Assembly (NCBI GenBank): GCA_052326585.1
Contig: JBKQLU010000063.1
Span: 14,870 to 78,869, forward strand
Direction of reading: 5' to 3'
Length of the DNA stretch: 64,000 nt
Source of the DNA: JAPLJC01 sp052326585
GTDB taxonomy: Bacteria; Desulfobacterota; Desulfobaccia; Desulfobaccales; 0-14-0-80-60-11
The notes below the pieces were generated by a model. It searched no databases. It was given only the letters and a program-made list of their open reading frames with translations, and had not been told where the DNA came from. A program made the position numbers and the translations under genes. Positions 34,068 through 43,620 of the stretch are shown one piece after another (the stretch's first letter is position 1; each line of letters starts with the position of its first letter).

Positions 34068-37000
34068 TTAATCGAGGAGTTCTTTGCCCAGAGCGGCTCT
34101 GTTCAGGTGGCGCAAATCAGTATGCCATTTCCAGAGCACGTAAATGGCAGGGTAGATGAACAGTTCCAGGAAAAATGAGGTGACGACGCCTCCCACCATG
34201 GGGGCGGCGATGCGCTTCATGGCCTCGGAGCCGGCGCCGTGGCCGTGCAGCAGGGGGAGCAGGCCCATAAGGATGGCCAGCACCGTCATCAGCTTGGGGC
34301 GCAGCCGCTGCACCGCCCCTTCCATGACCGCGTCCTCCAGGTCACGGTAGGAGTTGAGCCTGCCGTCGTCCCGGTGGCGCTGATAGGCCAGATCCAGGTA
34401 GAGGAGCATCACCACCCCGGTTTCGGCGTCCAATCCGGCCAGGGCGATGAGCCCCACCACCACCGCCAGGCTCAGGTGGTAGCCCAAGATGAAGAGCAGC
34501 CAGATGGCCCCCACCAGGGAGAAGGGCACCGCCAGGAGCACGATTAAGACCTTGGCGAGGGAGGCGGTGTTGACGTAAAGAATGAGAAAGATGACCGCCA
34601 GGGTGATGGGGATGATGACTTGCAGGCGCTGCCGGGCCTGTTCCATGTATTCGAACTGGCCGCTCCAGATGTAATTGTAGCCCGGAGGCAGCTTCAGCCG
34701 GTCGCTAATGGCTTTTTTGGCCTTGGCGATGTAACTGCCCACGTCAATATCCCTAATGTCCACGTAGAGCCAGGCGGCACGCCGGGCGTTTTCACTGCGG
34801 ATCATGTCAGGGCCCTGGTGGACCTTGATGTCCGCCACCTGCTCCATGGGCACCTGCACGCCGCTCATGGTGGGGATGAGGATGCGGCGCAGGGCCGGGA
34901 GGTCTTCCCGGTAATTCTCGAAATAGCGCAGGTTGACGGGGTAGCGCTCCAGCCCCTCCACCGTCTGGGTGATATTCTCCCCTCCCAGGGCGGTGGCGAT
35001 GACCTCCTGGACGTCCCCCACGGTGAGGCCGTAGCGGGCCGCTTCCAGGCGGTTGATGGCGAAATCGAGATAATAGCCGCCGGTGACGCGCTCCGCAAAG
35101 GCGCTGGCAGTCTCCGGCAGGCCCTTGAAAATCGCTTCCGCCTCGGTGGCCAGGCGGTTAAGCACCGAAAGATCAGGGCCCATGATCTTGAAGCCCACCG
35201 GGGTCTTGATGCCGGTGGACAGCATGTCGATGCGGATCATGATGGGATAGCCCCAGGAATTGGTCAGGCCCGGGAATTTCACCGCCTGATCCATCTCCTG
35301 GATGAGGCGTTCCGTGGTCATACCGGGAGGCCACTCTTTGGGGTCCTTGAGACGGATGGTGGTCTCGAGCATACTCAGGGGCGCCGGATCGGTAGCGGTC
35401 TCGGCCCGGCCGGCCTTGCCGAAGACATACTCCACCTCGGGGAATTTACGGATGATCCGGTCTGTCTGTTGCAGGATGTTTTTGGCTTCGGTGACGGAGA
35501 GGCCCGGCATGGTGGTGGGCATGTAGAGCAAGTCTCCCTCATCTATGGGGGGCATGAATTCCGAGCCCAGCCTGGAGAAGGGATAGATGGTGAGGCCCAC
35601 CAGCACCACCGCCAGGATGATGGCAATGACCGGGATCCTGAGCACCGCCTTCAGGGCGGGGTGATAGATGGACATGGTAAATCGGTTCAGCGGATTCCGG
35701 GACTCCGCCGGAATCCGGCCCCTGAGGAAGGTGGTCATCATGATCGGCACCAGGGTCACCGCCAGGATGGAGGCCGCGGCCATGGCGAAGGTCTTGGTGT
35801 AAGCCAGAGGCTTGAAGAGACGCCCGGATTGGCCGCTCAAGGCGAAGATGGGGAGGAATGAGACGGTGATCACCAGCAGGGAGAAGAAGAGGGATGGCCC
35901 CACTTCCTTGGCGGCCTCCAGGATCACCGACTGCCGCGAGGCGCCCGGCGGCGCGTGTTCGATGTGCTTGTGGGCGTTCTCAATCATGATCACCGCGGCG
36001 TCCACCATCACCCCGATGGCCAGGGCGATGCCGCCCAGGCTCATGATGTTGGCGCTGATGCCGGCCTGGTACATGATGGCTAAAGAGATCAGCACCCCCA
36101 GGGGCAGGGTGGCGATGGCCACCAGCGAGCTGCGGAAGTGCATCAAGAAGATGATGCACACCAGGGCCACCACCGCGATCTCTTCCAGGAGTTTCTCTTT
36201 CAGGTTGGTAACCGCCCGGTTGATGAGGGCGCTGCGGTCATAAGCCGTAACCAGGCGTACTCCCGGGGGCAGCCCGGCCTTGAGTTCCTCCAGCTTTTCC
36301 TTGATGCCGTCGATTACCGTCCGGGCGTTGGCCCCGAACCGGGCCACCACGATGCCGCCCACCACCTCGCCGGTGCCGTTGGCTTCGGTGAGGCCGCGAC
36401 GCATTTCCGGACCGAGCCGCACCAAAGCCACATCCTTGAGCAGGACGGGGACGCCGTTCTTATCCGCGCCCACCACGATGTTTTCCACGTCCCGGATGCC
36501 CTTGATATAGCCAAGGCCCCGCACCATATACTCGGTTTCGGCATGTTCCACCACCCGGCCGCCAACGTCCTGATTGGACGACTGGATGGCCTGCTTCACC
36601 TTGGCAAGGGGAATGCCATAAGAGGCCAGGGTGTTGGGATTGACCACCACCTGGTACTGTTTGACAAAACCGCCCACCGAGGCCACTTCGGAAACCCCCG
36701 GCACTTTTTGCAACTGATAGCGCAGGTACCAGTCCTGGATGGAGCGCAACTGGGCCAGATCGTGCTGGCCGCTGGGGTCTTCCAGGGCGTACTCGTAAAC
36801 CCAGCCCACCCCGGTGGCGTCGGGGCCCAGGGCCGGGGTGACGCCGGGCGGCAATTTTCCCGCGACATAATTGAGGTATTCCAGGACCCGGGAGCGGGCC
36901 CAGTAGATGTCGGTGCCGTCTTCGAAGATGATATAGACGAAGGAGGTCCCGAATTGGGAGAGCCCGCGCACCACCTTGGCCTTCGGCACCGCCAGCATGG

Positions 37001-37214
37001 CGGTGGCCAGCGGGTAGGTCACCTGGTCTTCCACGGTCTCCGGCGCCTGTCCCGGAAACTCGGTGTAGACAATGACCTGGACGTCGGAGAGGTCGGGAAT
37101 GGCGTCCACCGGCAGATTATACGAGGCATAGATGGCAAAGAGGGTGACGATGACGCTGATCAGCACCACCAGAAAGCGATTATGGACGGCGTAGTCGATG
37201 AGGCGAGCTATCAT
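34068..37214 (-). CDS. cusA: Heavy-metal efflux RND transporter, CusA/CzcA type
   Basis: A 1048-residue inner-membrane pump of the HME-RND family. The N-terminus has VDAIPDLSDVQVIVYTEFPGQAPETVEDQVTYP, typical of CusA/CzcA. The TM4 proton-relay segment (AIGVMVDAAVIMIENAHKH) is intact, as are two large periplasmic loops and twelve expected membrane helices. It exports metal cations (Cu(I)/Ag(I) or Zn/Co/Cd) through the membrane-fusion and outer-membrane partners encoded immediately upstream. It is last in the operon cusC-cusB-cusA on the minus strand, 27 bases after cusB. Metal specificity is not settled by sight; the fused heavy-metal binding domains on CusB favour copper or silver. Confidence 0.93.
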   Translation of the reverse strand: MIARLIDYAVHNRFLVVLISVIVTLFAIYASYNLPVDAIPDLSDVQVIVYTEFPGQAPETVEDQVTYPLATAMLAVPKAKVVRGLSQFGTSFVYIIFEDGTDIYWARSRVLEYLNYVAGKLPPGVTPALGPDATGVGWVYEYALEDPSGQHDLAQLRSIQDWYLRYQLQKVPGVSEVASVGGFVKQYQVVVNPNTLASYGIPLAKVKQAIQSSNQDVGGRVVEHAETEYMVRGLGYIKGIRDVENIVVGADKNGVPVLLKDVALVRLGPEMRRGLTEANGTGEVVGGIVVARFGANARTVIDGIKEKLEELKAGLPPGVRLVTAYDRSALINRAVTNLKEKLLEEIAVVALVCIIFLMHFRSSLVAIATLPLGVLISLAIMYQAGISANIMSLGGIALAIGVMVDAAVIMIENAHKHIEHAPPGASRQSVILEAAKEVGPSLFFSLLVITVSFLPIFALSGQSGRLFKPLAYTKTFAMAAASILAVTLVPIMMTTFLRGRIPAESRNPLNRFTMSIYHPALKAVLRIPVIAIILAVVLVGLTIYPFSRLGSEFMPPIDEGDLLYMPTTMPGLSVTEAKNILQQTDRIIRKFPEVEYVFGKAGRAETATDPAPLSMLETTIRLKDPKEWPPGMTTERLIQEMDQAVKFPGLTNSWGYPIMIRIDMLSTGIKTPVGFKIMGPDLSVLNRLATEAEAIFKGLPETASAFAERVTGGYYLDFAINRLEAARYGLTVGDVQEVIATALGGENITQTVEGLERYPVNLRYFENYREDLPALRRILIPTMSGVQVPMEQVADIKVHQGPDMIRSENARRAAWLYVDIRDIDVGSYIAKAKKAISDRLKLPPGYNYIWSGQFEYMEQARQRLQVIIPITLAVIFLILYVNTASLAKVLIVLLAVPFSLVGAIWLLFILGYHLSLAVVVGLIALAGLDAETGVVMLLYLDLAYQRHRDDGRLNSYRDLEDAVMEGAVQRLRPKLMTVLAILMGLLPLLHGHGAGSEAMKRIAAPMVGGVVTSFFLELFIYPAIYVLWKWHTDLRHLNRAALGKELLD

Positions 37215-37241
37215 GGGATTTCCTGGTGCCTGGTTCCCCGG

Positions 37242-38873
37242 TTAACGGTTAGGCCCCGGCGGCATGGGGGGCAGCGGCGCCGCGGGGGTGGCCGGAGCCT
37301 GGGGGGCCAACATCATCTGTCTCGCTTCCTGGAAGCGGGATTCGGAATCGAGCATAAACTGGGCCGAAGTGACCACCTCTTCGCCGCCCTGGAGACCGGA
37401 CAGCACCTCCCGGTACTGGTTGCCGTCGCCATAGACCCCCAGCTTCACGTCCCGGGGTTCGAACTGCCCTTGGCCCAGGGCGATGAAGACGCGCTGCTTG
37501 AGGCCGGTGTCCAGAACTGCCTCGGAGGGCACAACCACCACTTTTTTAGTGACCGGCGACTTGATCTGCACCTGGGCGAACATCTCCGGTTTCAGCTCGA
37601 GCCGGGGGTTAGGGAACTTGAGGCGCACCCGCACCGTGCGGGTGGCGCCGTTCAGGAACGGGTAGATATAATCGATCTGGCCGGCAAAGGTCTCCCCCGC
37701 CAGGTAGGCCAGGCTCATCTCCACCTTCTGCCCCACCTTGATCCAGGGCAGCTCGTATTGGTAGATATCGGTATCCACCCAGATGGTGGAGAGGTCGGCC
37801 ACTTCCAGCAGCGGCATGCCGGCCTGCACATAGGCGCCCTGGGTCACCAGGCGCTTGGTGACGACGCCTTGAACCGGCGAGGCCAGGACCAGATGCTTCT
37901 TCACCTGGCCGCTCTCCTCCAGGGACTCGATCTGGGCGGCGCTGATGTCGAAATACTCCAGGCGCCGCCTGGAGGCCTCCGCCAGCCGGCGCGCCCCCGC
38001 CGCCATTTCCGGGATGGGGCTCTTCCCCAGTTCCTTCAGATTGCGCCGCGCCAGCAGGTACTCCTCTTCGGCGGACACCAAATCGGGGCTGTAGATGCTG
38101 AGAAGGGCCTGGCCCCGGCGCACCGGGTCGCCGGTGGCGTTGACATAGAGGCGCTCCACCCAGCCGTTCACCTTGGTGTTGATCTGGGAGAGACTCCGTT
38201 CGTTAAAGGTCACTAGGCCCACCGTCCAGGTATCGTGGGCCAGGGGCCTCACCTCCACCTTGGCGGTGCGCACTCCCATGGATTGGATGGTGGCGGGGGA
38301 GACCGCGATGGCGCCGGGGGCGGCGGCGGCCCCGCCTTCCTCCTCATAAACCGGCACCAGGTCCATGCCGCAGGGGGCCTTTCCCGGCTTATCGCGGACG
38401 TAGGTCGGGTCCATGGGATCGACCCAGTATTTGATCTTACGCCCCTTCTGGGGGCCTGGGGCCAGAGCGGCTGCCTGGGGGCCGGCCGGGGCGGCCGGGG
38501 CTTCTTCATAGACCGGCACCAGGTCCATGCCCATAGAATCCTTGCCGGGCTTATCATGGATTTCGGCGGGGTTCATGGAAGATACCCAGTGCTTGATTTT
38601 CCGCGCCCCCGGGGCGGCGGCCACCGCCGGCCCGCCGCTCATCCCTGCCCCCGGGGGGGTGGGATAGACCGGCACCAGATCGTTCCCCTCCTGGTCCTGG
38701 CCCGGCGCCTCTTTAATATAATTGGGATTCTTGGGGGAGACCCAGCAGAGCGCCTTCTTCTGCGCCTGGCCCCCGGCCCAGGGCAGCACCCCGGAAAAAT
38801 AAGCCAATCCCAGGGCCGCCAGAACCAGTATCCCCAGGCCCCACCAAACCTTGCCAACGCCTTTCCGGCTCAT
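37242..38873 (-). CDS. cusB: CusB-type membrane fusion protein with three heavy-metal-binding repeats
   Basis: A 543-residue periplasmic adaptor. After an N-terminal membrane anchor (about 10-27) come three copies of the heavy-metal-binding domain motif, each with a WV(S/D)P(K/M)(N/D)P start and a (M/N)DLVPVYxx end. They lie near residues 40-75, 90-125 and 145-180, separated by Ala/Pro/Gly linkers. The adaptor core follows: a lipoyl-like half (PVRRGQALLSIYSPDLVSAEEEYL), a coiled-coil hairpin, the second half (GVVTKRLVTQGAYVQAGMPL) and a beta-barrel. The last 30 residues are Pro-rich. Most CusB proteins have one such domain or none. It overlaps cusC by 4 bases. Confidence 0.9.
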   Translation of the reverse strand: MSRKGVGKVWWGLGILVLAALGLAYFSGVLPWAGGQAQKKALCWVSPKNPNYIKEAPGQDQEGNDLVPVYPTPPGAGMSGGPAVAAAPGARKIKHWVSSMNPAEIHDKPGKDSMGMDLVPVYEEAPAAPAGPQAAALAPGPQKGRKIKYWVDPMDPTYVRDKPGKAPCGMDLVPVYEEEGGAAAAPGAIAVSPATIQSMGVRTAKVEVRPLAHDTWTVGLVTFNERSLSQINTKVNGWVERLYVNATGDPVRRGQALLSIYSPDLVSAEEEYLLARRNLKELGKSPIPEMAAGARRLAEASRRRLEYFDISAAQIESLEESGQVKKHLVLASPVQGVVTKRLVTQGAYVQAGMPLLEVADLSTIWVDTDIYQYELPWIKVGQKVEMSLAYLAGETFAGQIDYIYPFLNGATRTVRVRLKFPNPRLELKPEMFAQVQIKSPVTKKVVVVPSEAVLDTGLKQRVFIALGQGQFEPRDVKLGVYGDGNQYREVLSGLQGGEEVVTSAQFMLDSESRFQEARQMMLAPQAPATPAAPLPPMPPGPNR

Positions 38874-40183
38874 TTTTGGCCTCCGGCCGTCCGGGGGAGT
38901 TCAGCCCCCACCAGCCATTCTAATTCAGCCCAGTTATCTTCAAAATCGTTAAGATATTCCTGTAATTGCATCTCGGCGGTATATACCGCAATCTCGCTTT
39001 GATAGAGCTGGTTAAAGGGCAGGGCTCCCACCTGGTAGGCGGTCAGGGAGGCGGCGGCGGCCTGCCGGGCCTGGGGAATGATCCCCTGGTCAAACAGAGT
39101 GGTCTGCTTGTCCAGACGCTGGAGCTTGGCGACGCGGTCCTTGATAGCTGCCGCCAGTTGGTCCCAGGCGGATTGGTGCGCCTCTTTGGCCGCCTCCTCT
39201 TTGGCCTCCTCCTCCCGGATCTTAGGCTTGATCTTAGAGGCTTGCCAGATGGGCAGGTTGACCATGAACTGGCCGCCGAACATGTCGGACTGTTTCACCC
39301 CCGCCACGTCCTCCCGGAGGGCATAGTTGACCCCGACGGTAAAGTCGGGAAAATATTCCTTCTTGGCCAGGTCCACCGACTTTCCCTGTTGGGCGATCAA
39401 GGCTTTCAGGGCCTGGAGTTGAGGCCGGGCCTTGGCCTGGGCCAGCAACTCGTCTATCTTCAGGGTGAAGGGCCGGGGCTTCAAGGGCTGGGGCCGGGAT
39501 ATGGGGGTATGCGGCGGTTTAGAGCGCAAGGCGTTCAGATCCGCCAGAAAGGATTCCTGTTTCTGGGTCCATTGAAAGAGGCGGTCCAGGTAATTGCCCA
39601 GCTCCACTTGGGCCTGGAGGACGTCGGCCTGCTGGCCCTGACCCACGCTGTAGCGGGTCTCCGCCACCTTGGCCACCTCCTCCCAGGCCTGCCGGCTTTT
39701 CTGGGTCAGATCGAAATCGCGGTAGGCCAGGGATAGGGCCCAATAAGCCTGTAAAACCTTGGCGCGCACCTCGTTGACCTTGTCCCGATAGGAGTAATCG
39801 TCGGCGTGGGACTTCTCCGCCGCGACCTCGGAGCGCAGCCGCCGCTTCCCGGGAAACGGGAATTTCTGGGAGACCTCGAACATCTTTTGGGTCATGGGGT
39901 CCGTATGAAAACTCCAGGTGTCGGTGGGCAGGTTCGCGATATCGAAGCCGGCCTGCGGGTCGTCCAGGGCCCCGGCGGGGCGGATCGCCTCCTTGGAGGC
40001 CCGGGCCGAGGCGCGCATCTGCCTCACCTCGGGGTTGGCCTTGAGGGCCTCGTCGATGAGGCCCGCCAAATCAGGGGGCAGCGAGCCGTGGCCCTGGGCC
40101 AAGGATGGCGCCGGCAGGCTTAGAATCCCGGCCAGACACAGGACCCCCAGTATGACGCGGGAAGATCGCCGTGGGTATCTCAT
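38870..40183 (-). CDS. cusC: TolC-family outer-membrane efflux protein, CusC type
   Basis: A 437-residue outer-membrane channel. The signal peptide ends near SLA/QG (about 29). Two helical repeats with the TolC/OEP pattern follow: a first half with TDTWSFHTDPMTQKMFEVSQKFP and long helices, a second with VNYALREDVAG and QLAAAIKDRVAKLQ. It completes the tripartite pump with CusB and CusA. It is first in the operon, and its stop overlaps the cusB start in an ATGA junction. Confidence 0.88.
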   Translation of the reverse strand: MRYPRRSSRVILGVLCLAGILSLPAPSLAQGHGSLPPDLAGLIDEALKANPEVRQMRASARASKEAIRPAGALDDPQAGFDIANLPTDTWSFHTDPMTQKMFEVSQKFPFPGKRRLRSEVAAEKSHADDYSYRDKVNEVRAKVLQAYWALSLAYRDFDLTQKSRQAWEEVAKVAETRYSVGQGQQADVLQAQVELGNYLDRLFQWTQKQESFLADLNALRSKPPHTPISRPQPLKPRPFTLKIDELLAQAKARPQLQALKALIAQQGKSVDLAKKEYFPDFTVGVNYALREDVAGVKQSDMFGGQFMVNLPIWQASKIKPKIREEEAKEEAAKEAHQSAWDQLAAAIKDRVAKLQRLDKQTTLFDQGIIPQARQAAAASLTAYQVGALPFNQLYQSEIAVYTAEMQLQEYLNDFEDNWAELEWLVGAELPRTAGGQK

Positions 40184-40323
40184 CTCTTTAATCTACCTTT
40201 TAACCGCCTGGATATCAGGGCCTAGATGGAAACCAGAGGCGCTGATGGTGCGCAGGGCGCACCCCAGAATAACTTAAAGCACCAGGAAACTCAAAATGTT
40301 AAAGAGCCAGGTTTGGGTCAGGA

Positions 40324-40686
40324 CTAACTTAACTGGGGAGGATGAAGGATGCTGCTGGGGAAAGTTTTGATGGCCATAAACATGGTCAATACTAGGGGGG
40401 AACTATGCCAGGCGGGGGTCGCTAAGGCCGCGCCCGGCGAGCCTAAGGCCGATAGGCCGGAACCCAGGCGGTAAGCGCAGCCGCAATTCTGGCCGGCATT
40501 CCCGCAATGGCCGGGCATCCCGGCCATGTGGCCGCAAACGGGCACCAGGCCGGGGCCCAGGCCATGCTGGCAGCAACACGGTGAGCCGCCCGTCGCGGCC
40601 ACATGGCCCCCGGGCAGAGAGAAAAAGAGGACCGTGCCGATGATTACGGCCACTGCCAGGCAGCGATGGGCGGCGCTCCTTTTCAT
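40324..40686 (-). CDS. Small exported Cys/His-rich protein, putative metal-binding
   Basis: A 120-residue protein of no assigned family. It has a signal-like N-terminal helix (VAVIIGTVLFFSLPGG). A Cys/His cluster follows: CCCQHG, CGHMAGMPGHCGNAGQNCGC with Met residues between. A weakly hydrophobic C-terminal segment ends it. The Cys, His and Met content fits periplasmic copper or silver binding, and it lies 140 bases upstream of the cusCBA operon on the same strand. An AAAGG site precedes the ATG. Function is inferred from composition and neighbours. Confidence 0.65.
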   Translation of the reverse strand: MKRSAAHRCLAVAVIIGTVLFFSLPGGHVAATGGSPCCCQHGLGPGLVPVCGHMAGMPGHCGNAGQNCGCAYRLGSGLSALGSPGAALATPAWHSSPLVLTMFMAIKTFPSSILHPPQLS

Positions 40687-40854
40687 ACCTTTCAGGATAT
40701 CAAGTGTTTAATAAATGGCAAGAATTTTTTCATTTTTGCTACGGGTCGCGTGAACTGCCAGTAGTGCGGTCCGCCAAGGTTTTTGCTAATCTGCCATGTA
40801 TCAAGGCTGCCAAATCTCTATGTTTGATGAACTTATGGACTTCTCTCACTTATT

Positions 40855-40882
40855 CCCCTCTCCCCTCTCAAGGGGAGAGGGG
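40855..40882. repeat. 12-bp perfect stem-loop CCCCTCTCCCCT/AGGGGAGAGGGG
   Basis: A perfect 12-bp inverted repeat (40855-40866 and 40871-40882) with a CTCA loop, in the 276-base gap between the small Cys/His-rich gene and the end of RNase J. No T-run follows on either strand, so this is probably a dispersed repeat rather than an intrinsic terminator. The gap holds no gene. Confidence 0.75.
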
Positions 40883-40925
40883 GTCCTGCTTCAGCTTTCT
40901 TTCTTGGGCTTTTGCCTTTACCCTT

Positions 40926-40960
40926 TAGCTGACGGCTGGAAGCTGATAGCTGAAAACTGA
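40926..40960. repeat. Heptamer array NNRCTGR x5 next to the RNase J stop
   Basis: Five 7-base units (TAGCTGA, CGGCTGG, AAGCTGA, TAGCTGA, AAACTGA) end 2 bases before the RNase J stop codon. The spacing and the CTGA core match the other heptamer arrays of this window. Confidence 0.7.
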
Positions 40961-40962
40961 CT

Positions 40963-42657
40963 TTACAAGGTCAGAATCAACGGCAGGATCATGGGGCGGC
41001 GCTCCAGGAGCTTGAAGAAGAGTTTGCGCATGGCCTTACCGGCCTCGGTCTGGATCTCCAGCCAGTCCTGAGCAGGTTCGCTCAAGGCCCGGAGCACGAT
41101 CTCCTGGAAGACCTGGCGGGCCTGCTCTAAGAGGGGCGCCTGCTCCCCCTCCAGGGTGAAGCCCCGGGTGATGAGCTCCGGTTCGGTGACGATGCGGCGC
41201 GCTCCCGGGTCCACCGCGATATAGGCGATCACCAGGCCGTCGGCGGCCAGGTGCCGCCGGTCCCTGAGGACGATGCGGCTAACGTCCCCCACTCCCTTGC
41301 CGTCCACGAAGACCCGGCCGGTGTCTACCCGGCCCAGGAGGCTCGCCCCCCGGGAATCGAAGCGCACCTGATCGCCGTTGCCGGCCAATAGCACCCGCTT
41401 CTCGGGAATCCCCACGGCGCGGGCCAGGTGGCCGTGCTTGACGAGGTGGCGCATCTCCCCGTGAATGGGGATGAAATAGCGGGGCCGGGTCAGATTCAGC
41501 AGCAATTTCAGCTCTTCCTGGGAGGCATGGCCCGAAACGTGGATGTCGGCCACCTCCTGGTAGACCACCTCTGCGCCCAGGCGATAGAGGTTGTTGATTA
41601 CCGTGGTGATGGCCCGCTCGTTGCCCGGGATGAACTTGGAGGAGAGGATCACCAGGTCGCCCTGGCGAATATGGATCTGTTTGTGGGCCTCCAGGGCCAT
41701 GCGGGCCAGGGCGCTCAGGGGCTCCCCCTGGCTGCCGGTGGTGATGACGATGGTCTTGGCTGGCGGCAGCCGCTCCAGGTCCCCCACGTTGATCTCCAGT
41801 TCCGGGGGCACCGCGAGGATGTCCAACTCCTTGGCCAGCCGGGAGTTGGTCACCATGGACTTGCCGTTGAACAGCACCTTGCGCCCGTACTTGGCGGCAA
41901 TATCGACGATCTGCTGCATCCGGTGGATGTGTGAGGCGAAGACCGCCACGATCACCCGGCCCGGAGCTTCCCGCACCAGCCCCTCCAGGGTGATGCCGAT
42001 CTGCCTCTCGGACATGGTGTAGCCGGGGCGCTCGGCGTTGGTGGAGTCGGAGAGCAGCGCCAGCATCCCCTGCTCGCCGTAATGGGCAAAGCGATTCAGG
42101 TCCATGGTGGCGCCGGCCACCGGGGTCTGGTCGATCTTGAAGTCGCCGGAATGGGCCAGATAGCCCTGCGGGGTCTGCACCACAAAACCCACCCCATCCA
42201 CTATGGAGTGGCACACCCGGATGAATTCGAATTCGAAGGGTCCCAGGGTCAGGGATTCGGCCGGCCGGATCTCCCTCAAGTCGGTCTGCGCCAGCAGGCC
42301 GTGTTCCCTGAGTTTCTCCCGCAACAGGGCCAGGGTCAGGGGGGTTCCGTAAACGGGGATGGCGAATTCCTTGAGAAAGAAGGGGGCCGCGCCGATATGA
42401 TCCTCATGGCCGTGGGTCAGGACCAAGGCCGTAAGCTTGTCCCGGCGCTCCCGCAGATAGGTGAAATCGGGGATGACTATGTCTATGCCCAGTATGGGGT
42501 CCTCGGGAAACATGAGGCCCGCGTCCACCACCACCAGGTGGCCGGCGGTCTCCAGGGCCATCATGTTGAGGCCGATCTCCCCCACCCCTCCCAGGAAGGT
42601 GAGATCCACCCAGTTATTCGGGGCGGCCAGGGGGGTCATGGGGGAAGTCCGGGTCAT
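40963..42657 (-). CDS. rnj: Ribonuclease J
   Basis: A 564-residue metallo-beta-lactamase/beta-CASP nuclease. Motifs in order: the FLGGVGEIGLNM start, LTHGHEDHIGAAPFF (metal site), HSGDFK, LSDSTNAERPGYT, then beta-CASP SQGEP and HVSGHASQEELK with the C-terminal IPIHGEMRHL. It degrades and matures RNA with 5'-exonuclease and endonuclease activity. The start overlaps the 3' end of plsC by about 44 bases; the internal Met7 (42639) is a possible later start. Confidence 0.93.
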   Translation of the reverse strand: MTRTSPMTPLAAPNNWVDLTFLGGVGEIGLNMMALETAGHLVVVDAGLMFPEDPILGIDIVIPDFTYLRERRDKLTALVLTHGHEDHIGAAPFFLKEFAIPVYGTPLTLALLREKLREHGLLAQTDLREIRPAESLTLGPFEFEFIRVCHSIVDGVGFVVQTPQGYLAHSGDFKIDQTPVAGATMDLNRFAHYGEQGMLALLSDSTNAERPGYTMSERQIGITLEGLVREAPGRVIVAVFASHIHRMQQIVDIAAKYGRKVLFNGKSMVTNSRLAKELDILAVPPELEINVGDLERLPPAKTIVITTGSQGEPLSALARMALEAHKQIHIRQGDLVILSSKFIPGNERAITTVINNLYRLGAEVVYQEVADIHVSGHASQEELKLLLNLTRPRYFIPIHGEMRHLVKHGHLARAVGIPEKRVLLAGNGDQVRFDSRGASLLGRVDTGRVFVDGKGVGDVSRIVLRDRRHLAADGLVIAYIAVDPGARRIVTEPELITRGFTLEGEQAPLLEQARQVFQEIVLRALSEPAQDWLEIQTEAGKAMRKLFFKLLERRPMILPLILTL

Positions 42658-43366
42658 AGTTGGCGGCGATGGCCTGGAAGACCGCGTCCATCAGGTCTTC
42701 CTTGCGCCGGTAATCCTGGGGATGGATGGGCGGCGAAATTACTATCCGCACCGGTCCGGGCCGCATCCGCATGCTGTGCGGGACTTGAATGAAACGGGTG
42801 CCGCTGATGCTCACCGGCACGATGGGCTGCCCGGCCTTGGCGGCCATGATGAAGACCCCTTTCTTGAAGGGACTGAGTTCCGGGGTGGCCACCCGGGTGC
42901 CCTCGGGAAAGATGATCATCGAGGCCCCGGCCTTCACCCGGGCCGCGGCCCGGTCCAGGCTCTTGACGGCCTGTTTGATGTTGCTCCGGTCCAGGGGCAC
43001 GGAGCCCATGCGCAGCAGGGCCTGGCCGAAGATGGGGATCTGAAAGAGGGATTGCTTGGCGACGAACATGAGGCGGCCCGGCAGGATGTCGATCAGGGCG
43101 AAGATATCAAAATTGGAGCGATGGTTGGCGGCAAAGACATAGGCCTGGTTCGGGGCCAGGTGTTCCAGACCCCGCACCTCCAAGGAGATACGGCCCAGCC
43201 GCAATAGGGTCCGGCCCCACCATTTGGCGGTGAATTGGATTAATCTGCCCTCCCGGTCGATGGGGGCCAACAACACCACCATCGAGCCGGCCATCAGGGT
43301 GATAACCCCCAACCAGAAATGAAACCACAGCCCCCAGGCCACGCGGTGTGCGTCCTCCTTGGTCAA
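42614..43366 (-). CDS. plsC: 1-acyl-sn-glycerol-3-phosphate acyltransferase
   Basis: A 250-residue membrane-associated acyltransferase. One or two N-terminal hydrophobic segments are followed by the catalytic block NHRSNFD (HX4D), RMGSVPLDR and FPEGTRV, and the VPVSISGT segment. It converts lysophosphatidate to phosphatidate. It overlaps the RNase J gene, which is downstream on the same strand, so the two are probably cotranscribed. Confidence 0.9.
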   Translation of the reverse strand: MTKEDAHRVAWGLWFHFWLGVITLMAGSMVVLLAPIDREGRLIQFTAKWWGRTLLRLGRISLEVRGLEHLAPNQAYVFAANHRSNFDIFALIDILPGRLMFVAKQSLFQIPIFGQALLRMGSVPLDRSNIKQAVKSLDRAAARVKAGASMIIFPEGTRVATPELSPFKKGVFIMAAKAGQPIVPVSISGTRFIQVPHSMRMRPGPVRIVISPPIHPQDYRRKEDLMDAVFQAIAANYDPDFPHDPPGRPE

Positions 43367-43620
43367 GCTACCAGAATCTACCCGGAAAACCTGGGGGCGT
43401 CAAGCCGTTCTATGGCTTCCGGAGCGTCCGGCGGTGACCGTCCCAAGCCTGGGAGGGCCAGGATCACTCTATTTTCCGGAAGGCTGCTATAAATTACCCC
43501 GAGTTTAGTAGTGTCCGGCCAGGTTTATGCTAAAATGCAGGGGCAGGAACGGCAGGAGACTAAGGCCGGCAATCACTAAAACTCGCGTCAATTTACCGGA
43601 ACCCGAAGACATTTTAACCC

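Noticed and set aside
36138..38216. A 692-codon plus-strand open frame opposite cusA and cusB
   Set aside because: It is antisense to well-conserved transporter genes, and its composition (His, Gly and Gln rich) is typical of a shadow frame.
40855..40882. The 12-bp stem-loop as a terminator for RNase J
   Set aside because: No T-run follows the stem on the minus strand, so it is listed as a repeat instead.
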